Below, piece by piece: positions 35,127-43,529 of a stretch of DNA of 64,000 bases. Under the pieces are notes generated by a model. That model saw only the letters and a program-made list of their open reading frames with translations, was not told where the DNA came from and did no database searches. The stretch is from JBGSUZ01 sp964404895 (GTDB lineage Bacteria; Bacillota; Clostridia; Peptostreptococcales; Acidaminobacteraceae): NCBI GenBank assembly GCA_964404895.1, contig CAYOLV010000006.1:1-64000 (forward strand). Direction: 5' to 3'. Both the position numbers and the translations under genes were made by a program. Within the stretch, counting starts at the first letter, position 1; each line of letters begins with the position of its first letter.

Positions 35127-36185
35127 CTATTTCATCATTCCATACATCTTGTCGTAGTAGTTTAGATAATTTTTATTCACAATATCTGTTAACCATATAT
35201 CATTTTCTAAATACCAGTCTATCGTCTCTTTTATACCTTGTTCAAAAGTGTATTTAGGAGACCAACCCAATTCTGTAGTGATCTTGGTATTATCAATAGC
35301 ATATCGTCTATCGTGACCCAGTCGATCTTCAACGTATCTTATCAAAGATTCTGACTTTCCTAAGCTACTTATTATAAGCTTAACAATTTCAATATTGGCT
35401 TTTTCATTATTGCCACCTATATTGTATACATCACCAATCTTGCCATGTTTCAACACAATAGCTATTGCTTCGCAATGATCATTTACATGTAGCCAATCCC
35501 GAACTTGCATGCCGTCGCCGTAGACGGGAAGATTTTTGTTAGTTTTGCAGTTATTAATCATAAGCGGAATTAATTTTTCGGGAAATTGATAGGGTCCGTA
35601 GTTATTCGAGCATCTCGTTATATTTATAGGAAGCTTAAAGGTTTCATAATACGCTCTCACCAGTAAATCTGAAGACGCTTTTGAAGCGGAATAGGGACTG
35701 TTAGGAGCAAGTGGTGTCGCCTCAGTAAACATTCCTGTTTTCCCAAGTGTTCCATAAACTTCATCAGTAGATACTTGAAGATACTTAACGCCCTCTTTAT
35801 AAATTGGGTAACCGTATTCATCTTTTCCTATCTGCCATGCTCTTTTACAAACATCTAGAAGCGTTTGCGTTCCTAGTACATTTGTTTTAACAAATACTGC
35901 AGGATCTTCAATACTTCTATCTACATGACTTTCTGCTGCAAAATTCACAACATAGTCAAAGTTCTCTTCATGGAATAACTGTCTTAGCAAAGCCTCATCT
36001 GTTATAGATCCTTTGACAAACCTATAAAGGTCACTCTCTTCTATCTCTTTTAGGTTCTTCAGATTTCCTGCATAAGTTAGCAAATCTAAATTAACTATCC
36101 GAATTTCTGGATTTTTTCGAAAAACCAATTTCACAAAATTGGATCCGATAAATCCTGCTCCGCCTGTTACTAGCATTGTCTTCAC
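35127..36185 (-). CDS. rmlB: dTDP-glucose 4,6-dehydratase
   Basis: 352 residues from the GTG at 36185, which has GGAGGG seven bases upstream; an upstream TTG would place the binding site inside the coding region, and an ATG three codons later is another option. Second step of dTDP-L-rhamnose synthesis. Motifs: MLVTGGAGFIGSNFV, NFAAESHVDRSIEDP, VSTDEVYGTLG, catalytic YSASK in SPYSASKASSDLLV, and RCSNNYGPYQFPEKLIPLMI. C-terminal WSPKYTFEQGIKETIDWYLE is usual. It lies between rmlC and rmlD. Confidence 0.96.
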   Translation of the reverse strand: MKTMLVTGGAGFIGSNFVKLVFRKNPEIRIVNLDLLTYAGNLKNLKEIEESDLYRFVKGSITDEALLRQLFHEENFDYVVNFAAESHVDRSIEDPAVFVKTNVLGTQTLLDVCKRAWQIGKDEYGYPIYKEGVKYLQVSTDEVYGTLGKTGMFTEATPLAPNSPYSASKASSDLLVRAYYETFKLPINITRCSNNYGPYQFPEKLIPLMINNCKTNKNLPVYGDGMQVRDWLHVNDHCEAIAIVLKHGKIGDVYNIGGNNEKANIEIVKLIISSLGKSESLIRYVEDRLGHDRRYAIDNTKITTELGWSPKYTFEQGIKETIDWYLENDIWLTDIVNKNYLNYYDKMYGMMK

Positions 36186-36205
36186 AAAATTTCCCTCCAA
36201 CTTTG

Positions 36206-36763
36206 TTAAAATACTATTTTTAGTTCACTTAAGCTCTTTAATTTCAAATCTTTATCTGAAAGCATTACAGTGTCAACTCTATCTAGCGGCCATTTAACGC
36301 CAACAGTTGGGTCATTATAAATAATGCCCGAATCACTGTCTGGATCGTAAAGGCTTGTACATTTATAAGTAAATACGGCTTCTTCAGACGTGACTAAGAA
36401 TCCATGAGCAAAACCAGGCGGAATATAAAACATTTTCTTGTTTTCACTACTTAAATATACGCCATGCCACTGCCCATAGGTTTCCGACCCCTTTCGGAGA
36501 TCTACAGCTACATCAAAAACTTCGCCTTGAATAACTCTTACCAATTTGCCTTGGGGGTTAGAGGTTTGGAAGTGAAGGCCTCTGAGCACACCTTTTTTTG
36601 ACTTTGATTCATTGTCTTGAACAAATTTAGTTTCTATACCTTCCGCAGCAAACTCTTCTATATTAAAGGCTTCAAAAAAGTAACCTCTTTCATCACCAAA
36701 AACTACTGGCTCAATTATAAGAAGATCTTTTATTTTAGTTTCAGCTACTTTAATTTTCGCCAT
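36206..36763 (-). CDS. rmlC: dTDP-4-dehydrorhamnose 3,5-epimerase
   Basis: 185 residues, the normal length. Cupin fold with DERGYFFEAFN, the substrate-binding GVLRGLHFQTSNPQGKLVRV (catalytic His in RGLHFQ) and FYIPPGFAHGFLVTSE. Third step of dTDP-rhamnose synthesis. GAGAGG lies upstream of the ATG. It follows the ligase-family gene by 45 bp. The rml genes run C, B, D, (GT), A in transcription order, a fairly unusual arrangement broken by a glycosyltransferase gene. Confidence 0.96.
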   Translation of the reverse strand: MAKIKVAETKIKDLLIIEPVVFGDERGYFFEAFNIEEFAAEGIETKFVQDNESKSKKGVLRGLHFQTSNPQGKLVRVIQGEVFDVAVDLRKGSETYGQWHGVYLSSENKKMFYIPPGFAHGFLVTSEEAVFTYKCTSLYDPDSDSGIIYNDPTVGVKWPLDRVDTVMLSDKDLKLKSLSELKIVF

Positions 36764-36808
36764 TAATTTAACCTCTCAAAATTACTTTTTACAAACAATT
36801 ATACCACA

Positions 36809-38578
36809 TTAGCCTTCAAAAATGTTCTTATTTGCCAACCCGACTAATGCCCAAAAAACAGGACTAACGTTTACATTACTATCGTAAAACAGTCCTGCAC
36901 CTAAGTAGCCAAAAATACCCATTAGAATAGCTAGTGATACCCATCTCTCCTTAGTTTGATTGCTTAAATACTCCATTGCACTTTCTTTAACTGCAGAACC
37001 TATAAAAATGACCAATGAGATAAATCCAATAAAGCCAAATGCCACAAGAATTTGCAAATACATATTGTGAGGTTTATCTACAATTGTATAGTTCTTTCCA
37101 TACAGTTGTTGTTTCAGCAAGTATTCTTCTTGAGGAAAAATTAAAGAAAAATTATCTGCGCCATTTCCTATAAGTGGCGCTTTAGCAATGAGAGGTAATG
37201 TTCTTGACCAGATATAGCCTCTATTAGAACCAACCCGCTCACTTCCTTCAAACCCTAAATGTTTTACCACACTTAAATTTGATTGAACACCATACTGATT
37301 AATATACTTAACACCCTCTGCAGTTCCTTTAAATATCCAATTATCGCCATCTATTACGAACAATATGGCATTCTGACCTTGTGTTAATTCTATTAACCCA
37401 AACTTAACACCTGCCAATTTGGGATTATTTAACACCCAAAAATTGTCTTCTTGCATTGTGCAAATCATTGGCTTTTCTTCTACTGTGTATATTTGGGGGA
37501 TGATATTAGGATTTTGACGACCTAGAGAAAAACTGAATACTTGTTGTGCGTATTGAATAGTGACCTTTTCGCCCACAATATCTACCTTCTCGAGTTGGGT
37601 ATACTGATTAATTTGATCTCCAAAAACTGTGCTAATTTTGCCATTTGATAGTGCCGAAAATAAAGTAATACAAAGTACTAGTGCTAAGCCAGAAGCAACC
37701 CAACCAAGCTTCGGCTTCTCAAGTTTCTTAATGAGTACAATAACTAAGAAAGCTATGGTAGCACTAAATAGACCTAATAGTCCACCTCTGCCTTCTGAAC
37801 CAAGAAGGCATACAACTAATTCAGCACTATAGACCAACCAAAATCCTTTAAACCACTTACTTTTGTCTGCATAAATCATAATCAGCGAAAGAGGAAGCAT
37901 CATTGATACATATTGCGCAACATAGTTTGGATTATAAAGCGTAGAGTACACACGATTTACAGCAAAGGAGAATTCTGCCTTTCCTACCTCAGATGCAGGT
38001 AAATATAGATATTGGAATAATTTTACTCTGAATAAATCAATTCCAAAAAATTGAAGTGCTCCTATAGTAGCTATGATTAATCCTGATAATAGAAGTCCTC
38101 TCAAAAGAAATAAGCGATCATCAACACTGCGAGAATAGATTGCTATATAGAGGGCGTTTAACAAATAACACAGCCAAACAAAAACACCCTCATGTCTTTC
38201 TATCATTCCTAACAATGCAACTTTTGGATTTAAAGCAACAAGGGAACTAAATAATAAGATCACCAAAAAGGCGACTACTGCCCAAAGAGACCAGTTGTTT
38301 TTCCAAAACTTTTTATTAGGAATTGTATATATGAATAAATACATTGTAGTTAAAACGCCAGATACTATTATTGAAATAAATTTACAATAATTAAAAATAT
38401 CAGTACTACTCATTTCATTTGGGTTCCATATTGCACCCGTATGGGGGTACGTAACAAATGTTGCCTTTGCAAGAAGGGGTGTAATGCATGCAAAAATTAT
38501 AATAGGCAACGCCCTTATTAATCTTTTTAGAAGATGATTTTCATTTCCTTTATTTTTAAAGTTATTTTTATTTCTCAT
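36809..38578 (-). CDS. O-antigen ligase/polymerase family membrane protein (candidate S-layer O-oligosaccharyltransferase)
   Basis: 589 residues with about 11-13 hydrophobic helices. The Wzy_C/WaaL region lies in a large extracytoplasmic loop (about residues 435-500): RGYIWSRTLPLIAKAPLIGN and, further on, DKPHNMYLQ. Ahead of it an extra soluble stretch (about 320-430, around QYAQQVFSFSLGRQ and FGLIELTQGQ) forms an inserted domain. Such proteins polymerise repeat units (Wzy), ligate glycan (WaaL) or attach it to protein (PglL; WsfB of Paenibacillus alvei moves glycan to its S-layer protein). Being the first gene of the locus, next to the S-layer gene, it is a good oligosaccharyltransferase candidate, but Wzy is equally possible since no other polymerase was seen. 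GGAGG lies six bases before the ATG. Confidence 0.85.
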   Translation of the reverse strand: MRNKNNFKNKGNENHLLKRLIRALPIIIFACITPLLAKATFVTYPHTGAIWNPNEMSSTDIFNYCKFISIIVSGVLTTMYLFIYTIPNKKFWKNNWSLWAVVAFLVILLFSSLVALNPKVALLGMIERHEGVFVWLCYLLNALYIAIYSRSVDDRLFLLRGLLLSGLIIATIGALQFFGIDLFRVKLFQYLYLPASEVGKAEFSFAVNRVYSTLYNPNYVAQYVSMMLPLSLIMIYADKSKWFKGFWLVYSAELVVCLLGSEGRGGLLGLFSATIAFLVIVLIKKLEKPKLGWVASGLALVLCITLFSALSNGKISTVFGDQINQYTQLEKVDIVGEKVTIQYAQQVFSFSLGRQNPNIIPQIYTVEEKPMICTMQEDNFWVLNNPKLAGVKFGLIELTQGQNAILFVIDGDNWIFKGTAEGVKYINQYGVQSNLSVVKHLGFEGSERVGSNRGYIWSRTLPLIAKAPLIGNGADNFSLIFPQEEYLLKQQLYGKNYTIVDKPHNMYLQILVAFGFIGFISLVIFIGSAVKESAMEYLSNQTKERWVSLAILMGIFGYLGAGLFYDSNVNVSPVFWALVGLANKNIFEG

Positions 38579-38624
38579 GTTTTTCCTCCGCTACCGTATA
38601 TGCAAGTAATATTTACCAGTTTTC

Positions 38625-38630
38625 ATTATA
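38625..38630 (-). promoter_or_regulatory. Possible -10 element for the polysaccharide locus
   Basis: The minus strand reads TATAAT about 47 bases upstream of the ATG at 38578, in AT-rich DNA just after the S-layer gene terminator. I see no good -35 at the right distance. This is the only visible candidate for starting the 31-kb transcript. Confidence 0.3.
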
Positions 38631-38694
38631 TATAAATTGCACAGTAATATCTATAAAAAATTATAAATACACCGGAAAACTTCATTTTTAACGT

Positions 38695-38730
38695 AAAAAA
38701 ACAGCTTGGAATAATCCAAGCTGTTTTTTA
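38695..38730 (-). terminator. Terminator of the S-layer gene
   Basis: A perfect stem (ACAGCTTGGA with TCCAAGCTGT) with a 4-base loop is followed by seven T on the minus strand, starting 32 bases past the stop at 38762. It separates the S-layer gene from the glycan locus. Confidence 0.9.
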
Positions 38731-38761
38731 TTAAGTTTCTTTTAGCGTTTATAACAAACTA

Positions 38762-41716
38762 CTAAAGAATTACTTTAACAACGATTGTTAATGTTTTAGA
38801 ACCAGCAAGTACTGTGATTGTGTAAACATCGCCAACAACAGCAGTACCAGAAACTACGCCAGTTGTTGAGTTAGCTGTGAACGAACCAGTACCTGAGTTT
38901 TTAACTACAACAACTCTGTCACAAGTAGCAACGCCAGTACCATCTGGTGTAGCATATTGTGTGTTAGCTTTGAAGTAGAAGTTGCCAGGTGTGTTATCTG
39001 CACCAGCAGCGTTGTATTGGAAGAGTGATTTAGCAGCTAAACCGTTAAGGAATGAAGCTTTGATAGTGTAAACATTGTTATTTACAGCTACATTGCCAGC
39101 TCTTAAATCAGAGTTTACAGTAGCAACAGATACTGCTGAAACAACAGCTTTTTCGTCTGAAGACTTAAGTGCTACTGATTTTTCATATACGCCGTTAGGA
39201 GTAGAAACTAAAGCAGTAATGTTTGTTGTAGCAGCGTGTACGCCTGAAGCGTAAGCAGTTTTAGCAACAACAGTGTTATCGCTATTTACTGTGAAGAGTG
39301 AATTGCTGCTTGTTACGCTTGAAATGTTAGCTGAAGGTAATTCAACTTCCATACCAGTTTTAGAGATACCATAGATATCTAAGTCAGCGTACATTGTATC
39401 GCCAGCTTTAGTTGTTGCACCACCTGATGTTGCGTAGAAGCCGTCTGAAGTAACGTTTAAGATTGAGTCAGTTGTAGCTGCATCAATTTTAATGTCAGTA
39501 ACATCGTTAAGGCCGATGTTGTAAACTACTGTAGTAGCAGTATCAACAACAGTTTCAGTTGTATCAACAACGCCGTTAGCATTTGTATCTACGAATAATC
39601 TGTAAGTGAGTGTAGCAGAACCTGCAGTGTTACCACCATCAACATACAATTTGCCGTCGCCACTGATTGAAACAGCACTTGGGCTAGCAACAGCAGTGTT
39701 GCTTGAAGTAACTGCTAATTTGTAGTTACCGTAAGTTGCAGTAGGAGCAGTTCTTAAGTTCATTTTTGTATCAAATTGGTCTCTGATGTCAAAGCTAGAG
39801 ATTCTACCAACGTATACGCTAGAACCGCTTGTAACAGCTCTTGAAACTGTTAATGCAGCAAGTTTAGCAGGAAGAGCAGTATCTTTAACGTCTAAAGAAA
39901 CTTGTGAGAATGAACCAGTTGTAGAACCTGGAACAGTTGCAGTAAGGTATCTAGTACCTGTAGTTGTGTAAGTGATGAAGAGTTTAGCAGTACCATCAGC
40001 TTGTTTAACTAATTCTGCAGTGCTGTCAGAGAAAGTTACATAAGTGTTGATGTCAGCAAATTTAGTGATTGCATTTCCGTTTTGGTCAAATGCTTCAAAC
40101 GGAATTTCTACAGCCTTGTTAACAGAAACTGTTTCAGAAGGTGAGTAGAGTTTGAATGTTTGTAATGCAGCTGCTTTCTTAAGTGTAGCAGAGAATGTAG
40201 AATTCACGCCAGAGTAAGGAGCATTTGCAATGAATGTGATAGGAGTATCGAATGTTGGAGCAGTGCCCAAGTTAATTCTGTAAGCTAAGTTAGAAGAATT
40301 TAATGGGTCTCTGTCAGCAGTCATTGTGATGTTTGTGTTGTTTGTAGCTGTAAGTGTAAGAACAGCAAGACCGTTGTTAGACGCTGTCAATACATCGTAA
40401 TCTTTTACTTCTTGACCATTCACGTCAGTTACTGTGAAGTCTAAGTAGTAAGTTTTGCCAGTGCCATAAACGAAATCAACTGTTTCGCCTTTTTCGTTGA
40501 TGATACCTTCGATTTTAACTGAGTTTACAGCGCCTACAGTTTTGCTTACTTCAAGGTTAGCTGAATGAACAAAACCAGTAGTAGTGTCTCTAGCAGTAAC
40601 AACAACAGTTGTAAGGTTAGCAAGTGTGTTAGTTGTGCTAGCGTTGTGTGTAACTGTTACTAATTTTGATTTGTAATCGATTGTTGGAGAAGTAGCGCTT
40701 GTAGAAGAAGTCCATACTAAACCTCTGCCAAGAGCTGAATCAGTGATATCTTCGTTGTATTGGTTCATTACTTTGAAACCAACATAACCTTGAGTATCAG
40801 AGATACGAGTAATTGACTTGTTAGTAAGTTCTACTTTAGTCACTTTTTCTTTTTCGATTGTAAGTTCTTGAGTTTTCAAAACAACTGGTTTGTCAGCTGT
40901 AGTGATGTTGTTAGCTGTAACAGTGTATTTGCCTTCAGCTAATTTAGAAGCAGCTGTTAAAGTTGCAACTGTTTTAGCTTCGTTCCAAGTAACTGTTACT
41001 GTAGCTTTTGTAGTTTCTCTCTTAACGTCGAAAGATACTTTAGTAGTATCTACTGGGCTAGCGAAAGTAACTTGGAAGCTTTTAGCTGTGTTAGCTGTGA
41101 TAGTTGAAACAGCCATAGGGCCAGCAACAACTGTTGTGAAGTCTTTGATTTTAAGAACGTTGCCTAAAAGTTCTGTAGAATCTTTAACTGGAGCTGATAA
41201 TGTGTTAAGCATAGATGTGTAAACATCTGACTTAAGAACAAGACCATTGTTTTGATCTTCTACAACGCTTTTCAAAAGGCCTTTAGCAGTTGCATCAGCA
41301 ATTGCTGTGTTGTAATTAGCTTCGTAGCCAAGAGCTCTAAGCATAATTGTAGCCATTTGTTGAAGTGTTACTTTACCGTTTGGTGAGAATAAGCCGTTGC
41401 CTACGCCTTTAGTTAAACCTTCTTTTTCAGCGAATGCAATGTAGTTAGCTGCCCAACTAGTATTGTCGTCTGAGAAAGTTGAAGGTACTGTGTAAGCTTT
41501 AGCATCAGCATCTTTTCCAAGAAGCTTGATTAAGATCGTGTACATAGTAGCACGGTCAATTGTTTGTGTTTCATTCAAGTTGCCACTTTCATCGCCTTGA
41601 AGAACACCGTATCCTTTAAGAACTTCGCCAGCTGTTTTAGTATCAGCAGCGAATCCTGCAGGAATTGATCCAAGCACTAATGCAAGTGCAAGGACAAGAG
41701 ATAATACTCTCTTCAT
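38762..41716 (-). CDS. Major-type S-layer protein with three SLH domains and Ig-like repeats
   Basis: 984 residues, secreted. The signal peptide is MKRVLSLVLALALVLGSIPA, cleaved near GFA. SLH repeats occupy about residues 25-175 (AGEVLKGYGVLQGDESGN, SWAANYIAFAEKEGLTKGVG and the YTSMLNTLSAP end). The rest is Thr/Ser/Val/Ala-rich Ig-like beta domains, many with the Big_2-like alternation. An EF-hand-like loop DTNANGVVDTTE sits at residues 710-721. Codon choice is narrow (GCT/GCA, GTT/GTA, ACT/ACA), unlike the glycan genes, which suits very high expression, as do a near-consensus promoter, structured leader and strong terminator. SLH anchors bind pyruvylated wall polymer. The Thr/Ser richness would suit O-glycosylation by the adjacent locus, which is inference. 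Confidence 0.9.
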   Translation of the reverse strand: MKRVLSLVLALALVLGSIPAGFAADTKTAGEVLKGYGVLQGDESGNLNETQTIDRATMYTILIKLLGKDADAKAYTVPSTFSDDNTSWAANYIAFAEKEGLTKGVGNGLFSPNGKVTLQQMATIMLRALGYEANYNTAIADATAKGLLKSVVEDQNNGLVLKSDVYTSMLNTLSAPVKDSTELLGNVLKIKDFTTVVAGPMAVSTITANTAKSFQVTFASPVDTTKVSFDVKRETTKATVTVTWNEAKTVATLTAASKLAEGKYTVTANNITTADKPVVLKTQELTIEKEKVTKVELTNKSITRISDTQGYVGFKVMNQYNEDITDSALGRGLVWTSSTSATSPTIDYKSKLVTVTHNASTTNTLANLTTVVVTARDTTTGFVHSANLEVSKTVGAVNSVKIEGIINEKGETVDFVYGTGKTYYLDFTVTDVNGQEVKDYDVLTASNNGLAVLTLTATNNTNITMTADRDPLNSSNLAYRINLGTAPTFDTPITFIANAPYSGVNSTFSATLKKAAALQTFKLYSPSETVSVNKAVEIPFEAFDQNGNAITKFADINTYVTFSDSTAELVKQADGTAKLFITYTTTGTRYLTATVPGSTTGSFSQVSLDVKDTALPAKLAALTVSRAVTSGSSVYVGRISSFDIRDQFDTKMNLRTAPTATYGNYKLAVTSSNTAVASPSAVSISGDGKLYVDGGNTAGSATLTYRLFVDTNANGVVDTTETVVDTATTVVYNIGLNDVTDIKIDAATTDSILNVTSDGFYATSGGATTKAGDTMYADLDIYGISKTGMEVELPSANISSVTSSNSLFTVNSDNTVVAKTAYASGVHAATTNITALVSTPNGVYEKSVALKSSDEKAVVSAVSVATVNSDLRAGNVAVNNNVYTIKASFLNGLAAKSLFQYNAAGADNTPGNFYFKANTQYATPDGTGVATCDRVVVVKNSGTGSFTANSTTGVVSGTAVVGDVYTITVLAGSKTLTIVVKVIL

Positions 41717-41831
41717 GTGTGAATTCCTCCCTTATTTTTGTTGAAGGGTTTATGTAATCACGCGACTCTCCCTTCAGCGAGTCGGGACTTTAAAACTAAT
41801 GTAGGTGAGTGAGATATCTCACCGATCCTAC
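41717..41831 (-). promoter_or_regulatory. Structured 5' leader of the S-layer mRNA
   Basis: The predicted transcript has a leader of about 115 bases with three hairpins. One is at its very 5' end (41801-41831; GTAGG/CCTAC enclosing the palindrome GTGAGATATCTCAC). The second is CGACTC/GAGTCG (41763-41784). The third is CCCTT/AAGGG (41729-41748), whose 3' arm overlaps the ribosome binding site GGGAGG (41726-41731). Terminal hairpins can stabilise abundant mRNAs, and the last one could limit ribosome access. Confidence 0.65.
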
Positions 41832-41835
41832 AACG

Positions 41836-41864
41836 ATTATACCGTTAATAACTAGAACGGTCAA
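41836..41864 (-). promoter_or_regulatory. Near-consensus sigma-A promoter of the S-layer gene
   Basis: On the minus strand TTGACC (41859-41864) and TATAAT (41836-41841) are exactly 17 bp apart, giving 11 of 12 consensus bases. The start of transcription should lie near 41829-41831. This is the best promoter in the window. Upstream, 41909-41940 carries a 32-bp imperfect palindrome; between these and the DnaA-box cluster (41941-42044) I see only a weak GC-rich hairpin followed by TTTTT. Confidence 0.9.
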
Positions 41865-41908
41865 TCTAAGCCATTTGTTTGTAACACAACTGTAAAAGTC
41901 GCCTATTT

Positions 41909-41940
41909 CAAACCTTTGAAAGTTACCTTTCTAAAGTTTG
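41909..41940. promoter_or_regulatory. 32-bp imperfect palindrome upstream of the S-layer promoter
   Basis: CAAACCTTTGAAAG and CTTTCTAAAGTTTG are inverted copies with 12 of 14 positions matching around a 4-base centre. It is 45 bp upstream of the -35. No T-run follows it on either strand, so a protein-binding site is more likely than a terminator. Confidence 0.45.
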
Positions 41941-42044
41941 AGTCGAACCACTTTATGAGTCATGTACTTATAAAAACGGGACGAGCCCATTGGCCTCACG
42001 GCATTCTACGTTTTTTTACATTTTCTTCAAAGCCCGCCAACCCT

Positions 42045-42085
42045 TGTGGATAGCGTGGATAACATTATCCACAGGCTGTGGATGG
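42045..42085. promoter_or_regulatory. Cluster of four DnaA-box-like 9-mers
   Basis: Within 41 bp: TGTGGATAG (42045-42053), CGTGGATAA (42054-42062), TTATCCACA (42065-42073, a perfect consensus box on the plus strand) and TGTGGATGG (42077-42085). The others match the reverse consensus TGTGGATAA at 8, 8 and 7 of 9 positions. The first two abut and the last two face each other. No dnaA or dnaN gene is in the window. Confidence 0.6.
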
Positions 42086-42100
42086 TGTTAGTAGTGTTGA

Positions 42101-43507
42101 TTATAGTTTTTTCAATACTTCTAACGCCTTACCAAGTTGGCTATCAAACGTAATTTGATTATACAACTGCTTGGTTTTTTCTTCAAGTGATTTTTTTGTC
42201 GAAGCGTCTAATTTACTGGTGATTGAGAGTTTATTGTCCTTTTGGTAAACCTTTAAAGCGTTTACTGTAGCTGTGTCCATTTTGCCAGTCAATTCTAATT
42301 TATTTCCAAATACATTCAGTCGCTGTTGCGCTGCGAACACATTTAGACCCGTTTCACCTGCAGCAGATACTTTTGTTTCTGTGAAAGGTGCCAATTTTTC
42401 TATTTCGGTCTTCTTAGAGACATCTGGCAGTGCTACCACATAATCAGGTTTAACGCCTATGCCATTGATTTTAGTATTGTTCGGCCCTTTGTACTCTGCA
42501 ATTGTAAGTTTGATCCCATCCCCCTGAGGCAACTCCTTCAGCGTTTGAACAGTACCTTTTCCATAACTGGTAACCCCGACAATCTTGGCTCTCCCATTCA
42601 TTTGAAGGGCAGAAGCCACAATTTCAGAAGCACTTGCGCTGTTGGCATTGACCAATATGACTAAAGGTAGATTGGAACCCTTTGCTTTAGCCTCTGTGAC
42701 ATCTTTGATACTTTCATCTGTGGCATTTTTATAGTCTATGCTGACGATTTCTTTTCCTTTTGCAAGGAAATAATCCGACAAAGTGATGGCTTCACTTAAA
42801 TAGCCACCTGGATTGTTTCTGAGATCCAAAACGATGCCCTTTGCACCTTTGTCTACAAGAGACTCTACTGCATCAATGACTTTGCTGGCTGCATTTTCGT
42901 CAAAGGCATCTAAGGCTATATAGCCTTGTTCCTTGTTGAGCATTTTACTGCTGACAATTTCGATTACAATTACGCCACGGGTGATAATGAAGTCCTCTTG
43001 CTTTTTAGTACTGTTCTTTAGGACCGTCAATTTCACTTTTGTACCTTCTACACCTTTGATTTTAGCCACAACGGTGTCCAGTGCCATATTCTCAATGCTA
43101 ACACCATCTACTTTCATGATGATGTCCCCCGCTGCCAATCCTACTTTTTCCGCTGGACTCCCTGGGATTGGCTTCGTAATTTTAACGTAGCCATTGTAAA
43201 CTTCCAAATAAGCACCAATGCCTACAAAGCTTCCTGTCAAGCTGTCCATTAACTCTGCGTATTCTTCCTTAGTATAGTAATTGCTATACGGATCAAGGCT
43301 GTCGAACATGCCTTTCAATTGTGCCGCATTGAGTTGGGCTTCTGTTACAGGATCCTTATAATTGTTTTTAATGTACTCCCTTAAATATTCTTCAAGTCCT
43401 TCAGGTGTATTAATGTCTACCAAAGTAGGCGTTGCGGCATAAGCGCTCACGTTTCCTAGGAGCAATGCCATTGCCGTCATAAGACTGAGTATTTTTTTTA
43501 TCTTCAT
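42101..43507 (-). CDS. Secreted S41 carboxy-terminal processing protease with PDZ and peptidoglycan-binding domains
   Basis: 468 residues. A signal peptide (MKIKKILSLMTAMALLLGN, cleaved near AYA) is followed by a helical N-terminal lobe, a PDZ domain (about 90-165: KPIPGSPAEKVGLAAGDIIM), the S41 protease core (about 185-350) and a PG_binding_1 domain at the C-terminus (about 385-440: FAAQQRLNVFGNKLELTG). The catalytic Ser lies in NANSASASEIVASALQ and the Lys in TSYGKGTVQ; DLRNNPGGYLSEAI is also diagnostic. It should cleave proteins near their C-termini outside the membrane. GAGAGG lies nine bases before the ATG. It is the last gene of the SLH operon (22 bp after the previous stop), so its substrates may be those surface proteins. 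Confidence 0.9.
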   Translation of the reverse strand: MKIKKILSLMTAMALLLGNVSAYAATPTLVDINTPEGLEEYLREYIKNNYKDPVTEAQLNAAQLKGMFDSLDPYSNYYTKEEYAELMDSLTGSFVGIGAYLEVYNGYVKITKPIPGSPAEKVGLAAGDIIMKVDGVSIENMALDTVVAKIKGVEGTKVKLTVLKNSTKKQEDFIITRGVIVIEIVSSKMLNKEQGYIALDAFDENAASKVIDAVESLVDKGAKGIVLDLRNNPGGYLSEAITLSDYFLAKGKEIVSIDYKNATDESIKDVTEAKAKGSNLPLVILVNANSASASEIVASALQMNGRAKIVGVTSYGKGTVQTLKELPQGDGIKLTIAEYKGPNNTKINGIGVKPDYVVALPDVSKKTEIEKLAPFTETKVSAAGETGLNVFAAQQRLNVFGNKLELTGKMDTATVNALKVYQKDNKLSITSKLDASTKKSLEEKTKQLYNQITFDSQLGKALEVLKKL

Positions 43508-43529
43508 TATATAGTACCTCTCAAATGGC

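Noticed and set aside
42045..42085. Chromosomal replication origin
   Set aside because: Despite the DnaA-box-like cluster there is no dnaA, dnaN or other origin-linked gene and no obvious AT-rich unwinding element next to it, so I call only a DnaA-box-like cluster.
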